A stretch of DNA of 5,555 nt from Rubritepida sp. (GCA_022843345.1 JALHNW010000147.1:1-5555); one strand, 5' to 3'. Shown: positions 1 through 5,555, counted from the first letter of the stretch. Numbers and translations are program-made. The notes: generated by a model not told the origin, from the sequence alone.

Positions 1-209
1 TGGTGCGGATGTTCGCGCGCATCGGCGCGGCCCTGGGCGAGGACGCGCCGGCCGGGATGAACGCGGGCGGGGCGGGCACGCCGGGCGATGCCAAGGCGCA
101 GGCCAGCGCCATCGTGGCGGACCGCGCCGGGCCCTACTGGAACCCGCTGCACCCGCAGCACCGCGAGACGGTGCAGCAGGTGACGCGCCTGCTGGCCGCC
201 GCCGGGTAG
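1..209 (+). CDS. C-terminal end of a phage head-assembly (scaffolding-like) protein, partial
   Basis: Only the last 68 codons are inside the window; the frame (codons at 3, 6, 9 ...) is open to the left edge and ends at TAG 207-209, so the gene starts upstream. The visible part is an Ala/Gly-rich linker followed by a compact end with the pattern YWNPLHPQH and then ETVQQVTRLL. A Tyr-Trp ... His-Pro-x-His ending followed by a short amphipathic helix is one I associate with phage scaffolding or head-assembly proteins encoded just before the capsid gene. The location, two small genes before the capsid, fits scaffold position in a T7-like order (portal, scaffold, capsid). The family assignment is from memory plus context and is tentative; the reading frame itself is secure. 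GTG at 3 and ATG at 9 are unlikely to be true starts because the frame remains open upstream. Confidence 0.5.
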   Translation, partial: VRMFARIGAALGEDAPAGMNAGGAGTPGDAKAQASAIVADRAGPYWNPLHPQHRETVQQVTRLLAAAG

Positions 210-248
210 GGCTTGCGGGGCGGGTCAGGGTTCGGGCAGGGTGGCGAG

Positions 249-578
249 ATGCGCGCCATGCTGATCCTGCCCGTCCTGCTGCTGCTCGCCGGGTGCAGCA
301 TGACCCTGCCGGTGCGCGGGCAGGTGGCGCAGACCGGCGAGACATTCGAGGGCAGCGCGACGGGCCGTCTCGACGGCGGCGGTGACCTGGTGGTGACCAG
401 CAGCACCGGCGCGCGCTGCACCGGCCAGTTCGTCTACGTGACCGCTCGCCGCGGCGAGGGCACCTTCACCTGCGACGACGGCAGGATCGGCCCCTACACC
501 TTCGTCTCCACCGGCACGCGCGGCACCGGATCGGGCACGCTCAACGGGCAGGTGATGACCTTCACCTTCGGCGGCTGA
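249..578 (+). CDS. Small secreted lipoprotein of unknown function
   Basis: 109 residues from ATG 249. The N-terminus is a lipoprotein signal peptide: short basic start (MRAM), a hydrophobic run rich in Leu, and lipobox LLAGC with the lipidated Cys at residue 16. Ser at +2 argues for outer-membrane rather than inner-membrane retention by the enterobacterial rule. The mature part is Gly/Thr/Ser-rich, looks all-beta, and has two further cysteines (57 and 75) that could form a periplasmic disulfide; notable stretches are FVYVT, CDDGR and FVSTGTRGTGSGTL. I have a memory of similar small lipoproteins in alphaproteobacterial genomes but know no function. ATG 249 is chosen because it places the lipobox at the usual distance and has a purine-rich upstream stretch (CAGGGTGGCGAG); TTG 213 would add an unlikely glycine-rich leader, and ATG 258 remains possible. 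It lies 39 bases after the scaffold-like gene and is not a usual part of a head operon. Confidence 0.75.
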   Translation: MRAMLILPVLLLLAGCSMTLPVRGQVAQTGETFEGSATGRLDGGGDLVVTSSTGARCTGQFVYVTARRGEGTFTCDDGRIGPYTFVSTGTRGTGSGTLNGQVMTFTFGG

Positions 579-656
579 CCCTCCCGGCCTAACCCTCCCG
601 CGTAAGCAATGCCGCCGCGCTGGCCCGGCGCGGGTGCCGGCGCGCATACACTCGCC
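578..656. repeat. Intergenic gap with two pairs of short direct repeats
   Basis: This is the largest non-coding gap in the window (579-656), if the next gene starts at 657. It carries ACCCTCCCG twice (578-586 and 592-600, period 14) and CCGGCGCG twice (625-632 and 637-644, period 12). Only weak hairpins are possible (for example CCGGC 625-629 with GCCGG 636-640), with no T-run after them, so I do not call a terminator. Function unknown; in such GC-rich DNA short repeats can be chance. Confidence 0.4.
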
Positions 657-920
657 ATGGACGCGAACGCAGCGCGCATCATGGCCCGTGCCGAGTGCCT
701 GAAGGCGGCCATCGCCTTCCGCACGCCCGGCACCACGCCCGGCGCGACGCTGCTGATCGCGGAACAGTTCTGGGACTGGCTCGCCATCCCGGACGCGGAC
801 ACGCCGGCTCCATGCCCGGCCCCGCTGACGGCGCCCAAAGCGGCGCGCCCGGCCGGGGCTCCCGGCAAGGCAGCGGATCGCGCGGAACCGCGCGGCAATC
901 CCTCCGTCCCCGAAGCCTGA
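657..920 (+). CDS. Small hypothetical phage protein before the capsid gene
   Basis: 87 residues from ATG 657; not a family I can name. Residues 1-42 look folded and helical: an Ala-rich helix (NAARIMARAECLKAAIAF), a Gly/Pro/Thr turn, then a second helix containing AEQFWDWL. Residues 45-87 are Pro/Ala-rich with scattered Lys/Arg and look disordered. There is no signal peptide or membrane segment. The start is uncertain: ATG 609 would add 16 Pro/Gly-rich residues of low-complexity look, ATG 681 would cut the first helix, and none has a clear Shine-Dalgarno sequence. The gene ends 18 bases before the capsid start, so it probably shares a transcript with it. A head-completion accessory, an assembly helper or a regulatory small protein are all possible; nothing in the sequence selects among them. 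Consistent GC-rich third positions and a Trp-containing core support it being a real gene. Confidence 0.6.
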   Translation: MDANAARIMARAECLKAAIAFRTPGTTPGATLLIAEQFWDWLAIPDADTPAPCPAPLTAPKAARPAGAPGKAADRAEPRGNPSVPEA

Positions 921-923
921 TCC

Positions 924-934
924 GAGGACCGGAG
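924..934 (+). promoter_or_regulatory. Ribosome binding site of the capsid gene
   Basis: Two purine-rich matches to the anti-Shine-Dalgarno sequence precede the capsid ATG at 939: GAGGA at 924-928 (10 bases before the ATG) and GGAG at 931-934 (4 bases before). This clear signal fixes the capsid start and fits the high expression needed for the most abundant virion protein. Confidence 0.65.
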
Positions 935-938
935 AACC

Positions 939-1835
939 ATGTCCCTTCAGATCGAGACCGCCTGGGTCCAGCAGTTCCGCGCCAACTTCGACATGCTGGC
1001 GCAGCAGATGGACGCCCGCCTGCCCGCCACCGTCACCGTGGACACGCTGGCCGCCGAGATCGGCTACCGCGACCAGATCGGCGCGGTGGATGCCGTCCAG
1101 CGCACCACGCGCCACGGCGACACCCCCTTCACCGAAGTGCCCCATGCCCGCCGGCAGTTCCAGGCGGATGACTGGGAGGTGGGCGAGATCATCGACCGCC
1201 AGGACACCCAGCGCATGCTCACCAGCCCGCAGTCGGCCTACGCGCAGGCCTTCGCCGCCGGCTTCAACCGCCGCCGCGACATCACCATCCTGCGCGCCAT
1301 GTTCGCCACCGCGCGCATCGGCAAGACCGGCGCGGACACCGTGGCCTTCCCCGCCGGCCAGGCCATCGCCGTGGACTACGTGGAAAGCGGCTCTGCCACC
1401 AACTCGGGCATGACCATCCCCAAGCTGCGGCGCGCGCTGGAAATCCTGGCCGATGCCGAGGCCTCGGACGGGCAGCTCACCATCGCCTGCTCGCAGCGCG
1501 AGCTGAACGGCCTGCTGCGCACGGTGGAAGTCGGCTCGTCCGACTACAACAACGTGAAGGCGCTGGTGAACGCCGAGGTGAACACCTTCATGGGCTTCAC
1601 CTTCGTGCGCCTGCCCTCCGCGCGCTTCGAGCTGGACGGCTCCAGCCATCGCCGCATCCCCGCCTACCACAAGGCCGGCGTGCTCTACGCGCAGATGGCG
1701 GAGACGGACATCAACGCGGCGCCCGACCCGACCAAGGGCTTCAACACGCGCATCCACGGCCGCGCCTCCTTCGGCGCCACCCGCCTCGAAGAGGCGCGGG
1801 TCGTGGAGATCAAGTGCTCCACGTCGGTGTTCTGA
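939..1835 (+). CDS. Major capsid protein
   Basis: 298 residues, intact, ATG to TGA. It forms the icosahedral shell and probably has an HK97-type fold. The sequence resembles the phage capsid family common in podovirus-like prophages of proteobacteria (the Pfam family named Phage_capsid_2, by memory): N-terminal IETAWVQQFRANFDMLAQQ helix (residues 5-23), a DAVQRTTRHGDTPF segment (51-64) followed by WEVGEIIDRQD (79-89), a long helix with FAAGFNRRRDITILRAMF (105-122), a TIPKLRRALEILADAE helix (159-174), then QLTIACSQRELNGLL (179-193) and a C-terminal beta region ending RASFGATRLEEARVVEIKCS. No protease or scaffold domain is fused, and about 300 residues is normal for the family, so a separate scaffold is expected; the partial gene at 1-209 may be it. 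The TGA overlaps the next gene's Shine-Dalgarno. No frameshift signal for a second capsid form is visible near the stop. Confidence 0.88.
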   Translation: MSLQIETAWVQQFRANFDMLAQQMDARLPATVTVDTLAAEIGYRDQIGAVDAVQRTTRHGDTPFTEVPHARRQFQADDWEVGEIIDRQDTQRMLTSPQSAYAQAFAAGFNRRRDITILRAMFATARIGKTGADTVAFPAGQAIAVDYVESGSATNSGMTIPKLRRALEILADAEASDGQLTIACSQRELNGLLRTVEVGSSDYNNVKALVNAEVNTFMGFTFVRLPSARFELDGSSHRRIPAYHKAGVLYAQMAETDINAAPDPTKGFNTRIHGRASFGATRLEEARVVEIKCSTSVF

Positions 1836-1839
1836 GGAG
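1834..1839 (+). promoter_or_regulatory. Ribosome binding site embedded in the capsid stop codon
   Basis: GAGGAG at 1834-1839 lies 9 bases before ATG 1849 and shares its first two bases with the capsid TGA (1833-1835). Ribosomes finishing the capsid would sit on this site, so translation of the next gene is probably coupled to capsid translation, which would help keep the two proteins in proportion. Confidence 0.65.
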
Positions 1840-1848
1840 AACGGACCC

Positions 1849-2265
1849 ATGCCCTTCGCGAACGCATCCGCCGCCGCCGCCGGCGGTTCCGGCAACATCT
1901 CCGCTGCCCTCATGGGCGGCAAGCAGCGCTCCGCCACCGCGGTGTTCAACCTCGCCTCCGACGCGGCCGGCACCTACGTGGCGCCGATCCGCCTCCCGCG
2001 CGGCGCGGTGGTGCAGGGCGTTGCCCTGAACACCTCCGTCTCGCTCGGCTCCGCCACGGTGGCGGTGGGCATCGCGGGGACGACCGGCAAGTACCGCGCC
2101 GCCGCCGCGCTCACCCTGACGGACCAGGCGGTCTACACGGCGCTGAACGCCGTGCAGGGCGTGCCGCTGGCGGCGGAGGAGCAGATCATCCTCACCACCG
2201 CCGTAGCCGCCCTGCCGGCCTCGGGGCGCCTGGTGGTCCGCATCGACTACAACGACGCGACCTGA
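1849..2265 (+). CDS. Small capsid-associated protein, decoration-like (putative)
   Basis: 138 residues. The first roughly 25 residues are Ala/Gly/Ser-rich and probably flexible. The remainder looks like a beta-sandwich: RSATAVFNLAS, TYVAPIRLPRGAVVQGVALN, SLGSATVAVGIAGTTGKYRAAAALTL, then EEQIILTTAVAALPASGRLVVRIDY. The pattern 'LPxGA ... SLGSATVAVGxAGxxxKYRAAA' is one I recall from small structural proteins encoded directly after podoviral capsid genes; these are usually left as hypothetical or called head decoration/fibre proteins. Position between capsid and tail adaptor, a strong ribosome binding site overlapping the capsid stop, and a small soluble beta protein all suggest a virion surface protein made in large copy number. 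No signal peptide is seen, and the few hydrophobic stretches are beta-like. The decoration role is inference; an alternative is a head-tail connector accessory. Confidence 0.65.
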   Translation: MPFANASAAAAGGSGNISAALMGGKQRSATAVFNLASDAAGTYVAPIRLPRGAVVQGVALNTSVSLGSATVAVGIAGTTGKYRAAAALTLTDQAVYTALNAVQGVPLAAEEQIILTTAVAALPASGRLVVRIDYNDAT

Positions 2266-2268
2266 CGC

Positions 2269-2841
2269 ATGCCCGCCTCGGAAGTCGCCCTGGCCAACCG
2301 TGCCTTGGCCTTCCTGGGCGCGGATGCGCTGACGTCGCTGGACGACGACACGGTCAGGGCCGCCCGCTGCAAGGCGGCCCTGCCCCTCGCGCGGGACTAC
2401 GTGCTGCGCTCCTACCCATGGAACTGCGCCACCCGGCGCGCGCTGCTGCCCGCGCTGGCGGAGGCGCCGGCCTACGGCTTCGCGCGGGCCTTCCAGCTTC
2501 CGGCCGACTGCCTGCGGGTGATCGCGCTGGACACCACGCCCGCCCTGCCGGCCTGGCGCGTGGAGGGGCGGCTGCTGCTGACCGATGCGGGCGCGCCCCT
2601 GCCGCTGCGCTACGTGGCGCGCGTCACCGAGGTGGCGACCCTGGACGAGATGGTGGCGGACGCCATCGCCGCGCGCCTCGCCGCCGACCTCGCCTATGCC
2701 CTGACCTCGAATGCCAGCCTGACGGACGGCATGGTGCGGCTGGCGGAGGCGCGGCTGGCGCAGGCGCGGCGGGTGGACGCCATCGAGGCATCGCAGGATG
2801 CGGCGGTAACCGCCGACCTGTGGGCCGGGGCCCGCTTCTGA
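2269..2841 (+). CDS. Tail adaptor / tail tubular protein A (T7 gp11-like)
   Basis: 190 residues, starting 3 bases after the previous stop. In T7-like phages this protein forms the dodecameric ring joining portal to tail nozzle. Features typical of the family: N-terminal ALANRALAFLGADALTSLDDDT (residues 7-28), a CKAALPLARDYVLRSYPWNCATRRALL helix with the conserved Pro-Trp-Asn (34-60), the FARAFQLPADCLRV stretch (71-84) with conserved LPADC, a beta part (96-118) and a long C-terminal helical region with repeated Ala/Arg (125-175). Length matches the usual 180-200 residues. The stop TGA 2839-2841 shares its A with the ATG of the nozzle gene, which makes translational coupling likely and is consistent with the two products forming one complex. 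Confidence 0.82.
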   Translation: MPASEVALANRALAFLGADALTSLDDDTVRAARCKAALPLARDYVLRSYPWNCATRRALLPALAEAPAYGFARAFQLPADCLRVIALDTTPALPAWRVEGRLLLTDAGAPLPLRYVARVTEVATLDEMVADAIAARLAADLAYALTSNASLTDGMVRLAEARLAQARRVDAIEASQDAAVTADLWAGARF

Positions 2842-4607
2842 TGCCGCGCGCTGTCCCCCTCATCAGCGCCTTCAACCGCGGCGAGCTGACGCCGCTGATG
2901 CGCTCGCGCGTGGACCTCGACATCTACCAGCGCGCCACCGCGCGGATGGAGAACATGATCCCGCTGGCGCAGGGCCCCGCCACGCGCCGGCCCGGCACGC
3001 GCCACATCGCCCGCGCCAAGGCGGACGCTGCGGTGCTGCTGATCGAGTTCGAGTTCTCCGCCGTGCAGGCCTACGTGATCGAGGCCGGGCCGAACGTCTT
3101 CCGCTTCTTCCGCAACGGCGCGCTGATCGAGACGAGCCCGGGCGTGGCCTACGAGGTGGCGACGCCGTATTCGGCGGCCGACCTCGCCGGCCTGCAATGG
3201 GCGCAGTCGGCGGACGTGCTGTATCTGGCGCACCCGAACCACGCGCCGCGCAAGCTGTCGCGCACCGGGCACACGGCCTGGACGCTGGCCGCGATCGCCT
3301 TCACCGCTACGCCGGCCGAATGGACCGGGACCAACTACCCGGCCTGCGTCACCTTCTTCCAGTCGCGCCTGTGGTGGGCCGGCACGCCCGGCCAGCCGCA
3401 GACCATCTGGGGCAGCAAGACGGGCGATTTCGAGAACCTGACGACGGGCGCGCCAGCCGACAGCGCGCTGAAGCTGACCATCGACGACGACCAGATGAAC
3501 GCCATCCGCTGGCTGCGCGCGCAACGGGTGCTGCTGATCGGCACCGCCTCGGGCGAGTTCGCGCTGTCGGGCGGGTCGAGCGGCGAGCCGGTGACGCCCT
3601 CCAGCCTGCAATGCATCCGCCAGGGGTCCATCGGCTCGGGCCCGGTCGGCGCCACCAGCATCGGCAACAGCGTGATCTTCGTGCAGCGCGCCCGGCGCAA
3701 GATCATGGAGATCGCCTACGCCTTCGATGCAGACGGCTACGTGGGCGGCGAGCTATCGCTGATGGCCGGGCACCTGCTGCGCGCCGGCGTGGCGCGCATG
3801 GCCTGGCAGCAGGAGCCGTGGCGCGTGCTGTGGCTGGTGATGCTGGACGGCACGCTGGTCGGCATGACCTTCATGAAGGATCAGCAGGTGGTGGGCTTCC
3901 ACCGCCACCCCATCGGCGGGACGGGCGTGAAGGTGCTCTCGGCCGCCTGCATCCCCGGCATCGGCGCCACGGAACTGTGGCTGCTGGTGGAGCGGACCAT
4001 CGCGGGCGGGACGCGGCGCTACGTGGAGCGGATGGAGCCGGAGTTCTGGGCGGACGACGGCGACGCGCGCCCGACTTTGGGCGCCGTCTTCATGGACAGC
4101 GCCATCACCTACGCGGGCGTGCCGGCCAGCGCCATCGCGGGGCTGGACCACCTGGAGGGGCAGACGGTGCAGGTGCTGGCGGACGGCGCGGCGCATCCGG
4201 GGCGGGTGGTGTCGGGGGGCGCCATCACCTTGCAGCGGCCGGCCTCGCGCGTGGCGGTGGGGCTGCGGGCTGACGCGTTGGTGCGGACGCTGGACCTGTC
4301 GGTGGGCGCGCAGGACGGCACGGCGCAGACGCGCCACCGCCGGGTGAACGAGGTGGGCGTGGTGCTGCATCAGTCGATGGGGTTCGAGATCGGGTACATG
4401 GATGATCGGTCGGGGGCGGAGGTGACGGACCTGGTGGAGACGCGGCGGCCGGCGACGCCGATGGACGCGCCGCCGCCGCTGGTGAGCGGGCCGCTGGTGG
4501 CCATGGTGCCGTCCGACCATCAGCGGGAATGCCGGTTGGTGGTGCGCTCGAGCCAGCCCCTGCCGCTGACGCTGGTGGCGCTGGCGCCGCGCGTGCAGGG
4601 GGCCTGA
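2841..4607 (+). CDS. Tail nozzle / tail tubular protein B (T7 gp12-like)
   Basis: 588 residues from ATG 2841. The same frame stays open upstream to ATG 2418, but that part overlaps the gp11-like gene and is Arg/Gly/Ala-rich shadow sequence, while residues from 2841 begin with the family's opening: FNRGELTPLMRSRVDLDIYQ (11-30), ENMIPLAQGPATRRPGTRHI (37-56). Further family landmarks are FFQSRLWWAGTPGQPQTIWGS (172-192), IDDDQMNAIRWL (214-225), SGEFALSG (237-244), the QGSIGSGPVGATSIGNSVIFVQRARRK stretch (261-287), WRVLWLVMLDGTLVGMTF (327-344) and RRYVERMEPEF (392-402). A C-terminal beta domain begins near YAGVPASAIAGLDHLEG (424-440). The product should form the tail tube distal to the adaptor ring. 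It is somewhat shorter than T7 gp12 (about 794), as is usual for this prophage-type subfamily. Codon choice shifts to G-ending codons in roughly the last 150 residues. Confidence 0.82.
   Translation: MPRAVPLISAFNRGELTPLMRSRVDLDIYQRATARMENMIPLAQGPATRRPGTRHIARAKADAAVLLIEFEFSAVQAYVIEAGPNVFRFFRNGALIETSPGVAYEVATPYSAADLAGLQWAQSADVLYLAHPNHAPRKLSRTGHTAWTLAAIAFTATPAEWTGTNYPACVTFFQSRLWWAGTPGQPQTIWGSKTGDFENLTTGAPADSALKLTIDDDQMNAIRWLRAQRVLLIGTASGEFALSGGSSGEPVTPSSLQCIRQGSIGSGPVGATSIGNSVIFVQRARRKIMEIAYAFDADGYVGGELSLMAGHLLRAGVARMAWQQEPWRVLWLVMLDGTLVGMTFMKDQQVVGFHRHPIGGTGVKVLSAACIPGIGATELWLLVERTIAGGTRRYVERMEPEFWADDGDARPTLGAVFMDSAITYAGVPASAIAGLDHLEGQTVQVLADGAAHPGRVVSGGAITLQRPASRVAVGLRADALVRTLDLSVGAQDGTAQTRHRRVNEVGVVLHQSMGFEIGYMDDRSGAEVTDLVETRRPATPMDAPPPLVSGPLVAMVPSDHQRECRLVVRSSQPLPLTLVALAPRVQGA
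4597..4602 (+). promoter_or_regulatory. Purine-rich ribosome binding site of the gp14-like gene
   Basis: AGGGGG lies within the last codons of the nozzle gene, 7 bases before ATG 4610. It supports 4610 rather than the in-frame upstream ATG at 4529, whose extra residues overlap the nozzle gene and are low complexity. Confidence 0.45.
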
Positions 4608-4609
4608 CG

Positions 4610-5374
4610 ATGTGCGTCCCCATGGTGGCCGCCATCGCCATCGCCTCCATCGTCGCCACCGTGGCCGGCACGGTCTACAGCGTCTCGGCGCAGCAGCAGG
4701 CGGCGTCCAAGAACGCCGCGGCCATGCGGTCCGCCGCCGAGGCGAATGCCCGCGCTGCCCAGGAAATCGCGGAGATGAACGCGCTCACCGAACTTCGGGT
4801 GGCGCGCTCCAATGCTGAAGCGCTGGCCAGCACGGCGGCCGCGGAGGCGCAGATCGCGGAGGCCAACGCCACGCGCCTTGACGCCACCGCGGTCGCCACG
4901 GTCGCGGCGGGGCAGGCGGAGGAGGATCGCGCGCGCACCCGCTCGCGCTTCCTGCTGGCGGACCAGCGGGCGCGCTACGGCGCGGCCGGGGTGGTGCTGG
5001 AAGGCTCGCCGCTGGAAGTGCTGGCCTTCTCGGCCGGGCAAGAGGAGCTGGACGCTCTTACGCTGCGCTTCAACGCGGGCGTGCGGGCCGATGACCTGCG
5101 GGCGCAGGGGGCGTCCACCCGGCTGGAGGCATCGCTGGGCGTGCAGGACGCGGCGCTGCGCGGGCGCAACCTGCTGTCGGACGCCATCCTGAAGGGCGAG
5201 ACGGGCGTGGCCTCGGCGCGGCTGTCCGGGCAGGCCGCCACCGGCAACGCCATCACGGCCGGGCAGGCGGGCATCGCCAACGCGCGGGCCAGCGCCACCG
5301 GCACGCTCATCAGCGGCGCCGGGCAGGTGCTGGGCAGCTCCAGCGCGCAGACCCTGGCGGCGAGGTTCGGCTGA
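4610..5374 (+). CDS. Internal virion / ejection protein (T7 gp14-like)
   Basis: 254 residues from ATG 4610, 2 bases after the nozzle stop. In T7, gp14 sits in the inner core and is ejected at infection to form a channel in the outer membrane. Visible here: the MCxPM start seen in this family, a hydrophobic helix VAAIAIASIVATVAGTVYSV (6-25), then a long Ala-rich heptad-like helical region (27-118) with QQQAASKNAAAMRSAAEANARAAQ-type composition, the conserved turn RYGAAGVVLEGSPLEVLA (122-139), QEELDALTLRFNA (144-156), another helical part, and a Gly/Ala/Ser-rich tail (195-254). The 'AAxGVxLxGSPLEVL ... ELDALxLRxNA' signature is the best evidence for the family. Cys2 is not in a lipobox, so this is not a lipoprotein. 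The stop shares its last base with the next ATG, implying coupling with the following virion gene. Confidence 0.75.
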   Translation: MCVPMVAAIAIASIVATVAGTVYSVSAQQQAASKNAAAMRSAAEANARAAQEIAEMNALTELRVARSNAEALASTAAAEAQIAEANATRLDATAVATVAAGQAEEDRARTRSRFLLADQRARYGAAGVVLEGSPLEVLAFSAGQEELDALTLRFNAGVRADDLRAQGASTRLEASLGVQDAALRGRNLLSDAILKGETGVASARLSGQAATGNAITAGQAGIANARASATGTLISGAGQVLGSSSAQTLAARFG

Positions 5375-5555
5375 TGGCCACCATCCGCATTCCCTTCGCC
5401 GATACGGCCATCGCCACGCCGAACCCCGGGGCCGGGCAGGTGCGCGCCGACCTGCGCCCGGCGCTGCGCGACCCGCGCGCCGGCCAGATGGACCCGCAGA
5501 CCGGCAGCCGCAGCATCACCGCGGGCAACGTGGACCCCGGGGCGATGGCGGCACC
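5374..5555 (+). CDS. Virion protein N-terminus, partial (gp15/gp16-position ejection protein)
   Basis: The ATG at 5374 overlaps the gp14-like stop (TGATG) and the frame stays open for 60 codons to the window edge. The visible residues begin MATIRIPFADTAIATPNPGA and continue as Pro/Gly/Arg/Asp-rich sequence with no obvious fold, signal peptide or membrane segment; this resembles the flexible start of a large structural protein. Position directly after a gp14-like gene is where T7-like phages encode the large internal core proteins (gp15, gp16), so an ejection protein, possibly with a peptidoglycan-cleaving domain further on, is the best guess. That is inference from gene order only; a tail fibre or other virion protein is not excluded. 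Confidence 0.6.
   Translation, partial: MATIRIPFADTAIATPNPGAGQVRADLRPALRDPRAGQMDPQTGSRSITAGNVDPGAMAA

Noticed and set aside
611..645. Possible rho-independent terminator after the lipoprotein gene
   Set aside because: Only 4-5 base-pair stems form and no T-run follows; GC-rich sequence folds like this by chance.
641..656. Possible promoter -10 element (TACACT at 647-652) before the small hypothetical gene
   Set aside because: Four of six bases match a -10 box but there is no plausible -35 hexamer at the proper distance (CCCGGC there), so I cannot support a promoter.
1800..1850. Possible programmed frameshift at the capsid end, as for T7 gp10A/10B
   Set aside because: No X-XXY-YYZ slippery heptamer is seen near the stop, and the following gene has its own strong ribosome binding site and start.
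225..1973. A 582-residue open frame on the minus strand
   Set aside because: It runs opposite to four genes with convincing products, is His/Gly/Arg/Ala-rich with no recognisable domain, and is the expected result of few stop codons in very GC-rich DNA.
2418..2840. Upstream extension of the tail nozzle frame (about 141 residues)
   Set aside because: It overlaps the gp11-like gene out of frame, has shadow-type Arg/Gly/Ala composition, and the family's conserved N-terminus begins exactly at the ATG at 2841.
2694..3611. Long minus-strand open frame opposite the gp11-like and nozzle genes, with similar shadows at 3753-4520 and 4520-5041
   Set aside because: Low-complexity Arg/Gly/His/Ala composition and complete overlap with well-supported + strand genes.
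939..5374. Gene transfer agent cluster, considered because the host may be an alphaproteobacterium
   Set aside because: The known alphaproteobacterial GTA has a siphovirus-like HK97 head and long tail genes; here the gp11/gp12/gp14-like set points to a short-tailed phage.

Overview
The window is a very GC-rich stretch, judged by eye, and every gene lies on the + strand. It reads as the virion morphogenesis part of a short-tailed (podovirus-type, T7-like layout) phage or prophage. The codon style (GCC/GCG, CTG, CGC, ACC) suggests a high-GC alphaproteobacterial host, for example Acetobacteraceae/Roseomonas-like or Rhodobacterales. That host guess is inference; nothing in the window fixes the host or shows whether the phage is integrated.

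Layout from left to right. (1) The C-terminal end of a head-assembly protein, probably scaffolding-like, stops at 209. (2) A small lipoprotein with a textbook lipobox occupies 249-578. (3) A 78-base non-coding gap holding short direct repeats is followed by a small unrecognised protein (657-920). (4) The major capsid protein (939-1835) has a good ribosome binding site. (5) A small capsid-associated or decoration-like protein occupies 1849-2265. (6) A T7 gp11-like tail adaptor (tail tubular A, 2269-2841) and a T7 gp12-like tail nozzle (tail tubular B, 2841-4607) follow. (7) A gp14-like internal virion protein (4610-5374) comes next. (8) The first 60 codons of a further virion protein (5374 to the edge) sit where T7-like phages encode gp15/gp16-type ejection proteins.

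From 939 onward the genes are separated by at most 18 bases or overlap by one base (TGATG junctions), and no hairpin-plus-T-run terminator is visible, so this looks like one late transcription unit. The capsid forms the shell, the gp11/gp12-like pair closes the head and forms the tail, and the gp14-like protein and its downstream neighbour would be packed inside and ejected on infection. The two genes between the scaffold-like end and the capsid (lipoprotein and 87-residue protein) do not fit the standard morphogenesis set and are the most interesting part. I did not see a convincing, wholly new multi-gene system: most of the window is a divergent but recognisable podoviral structural module.
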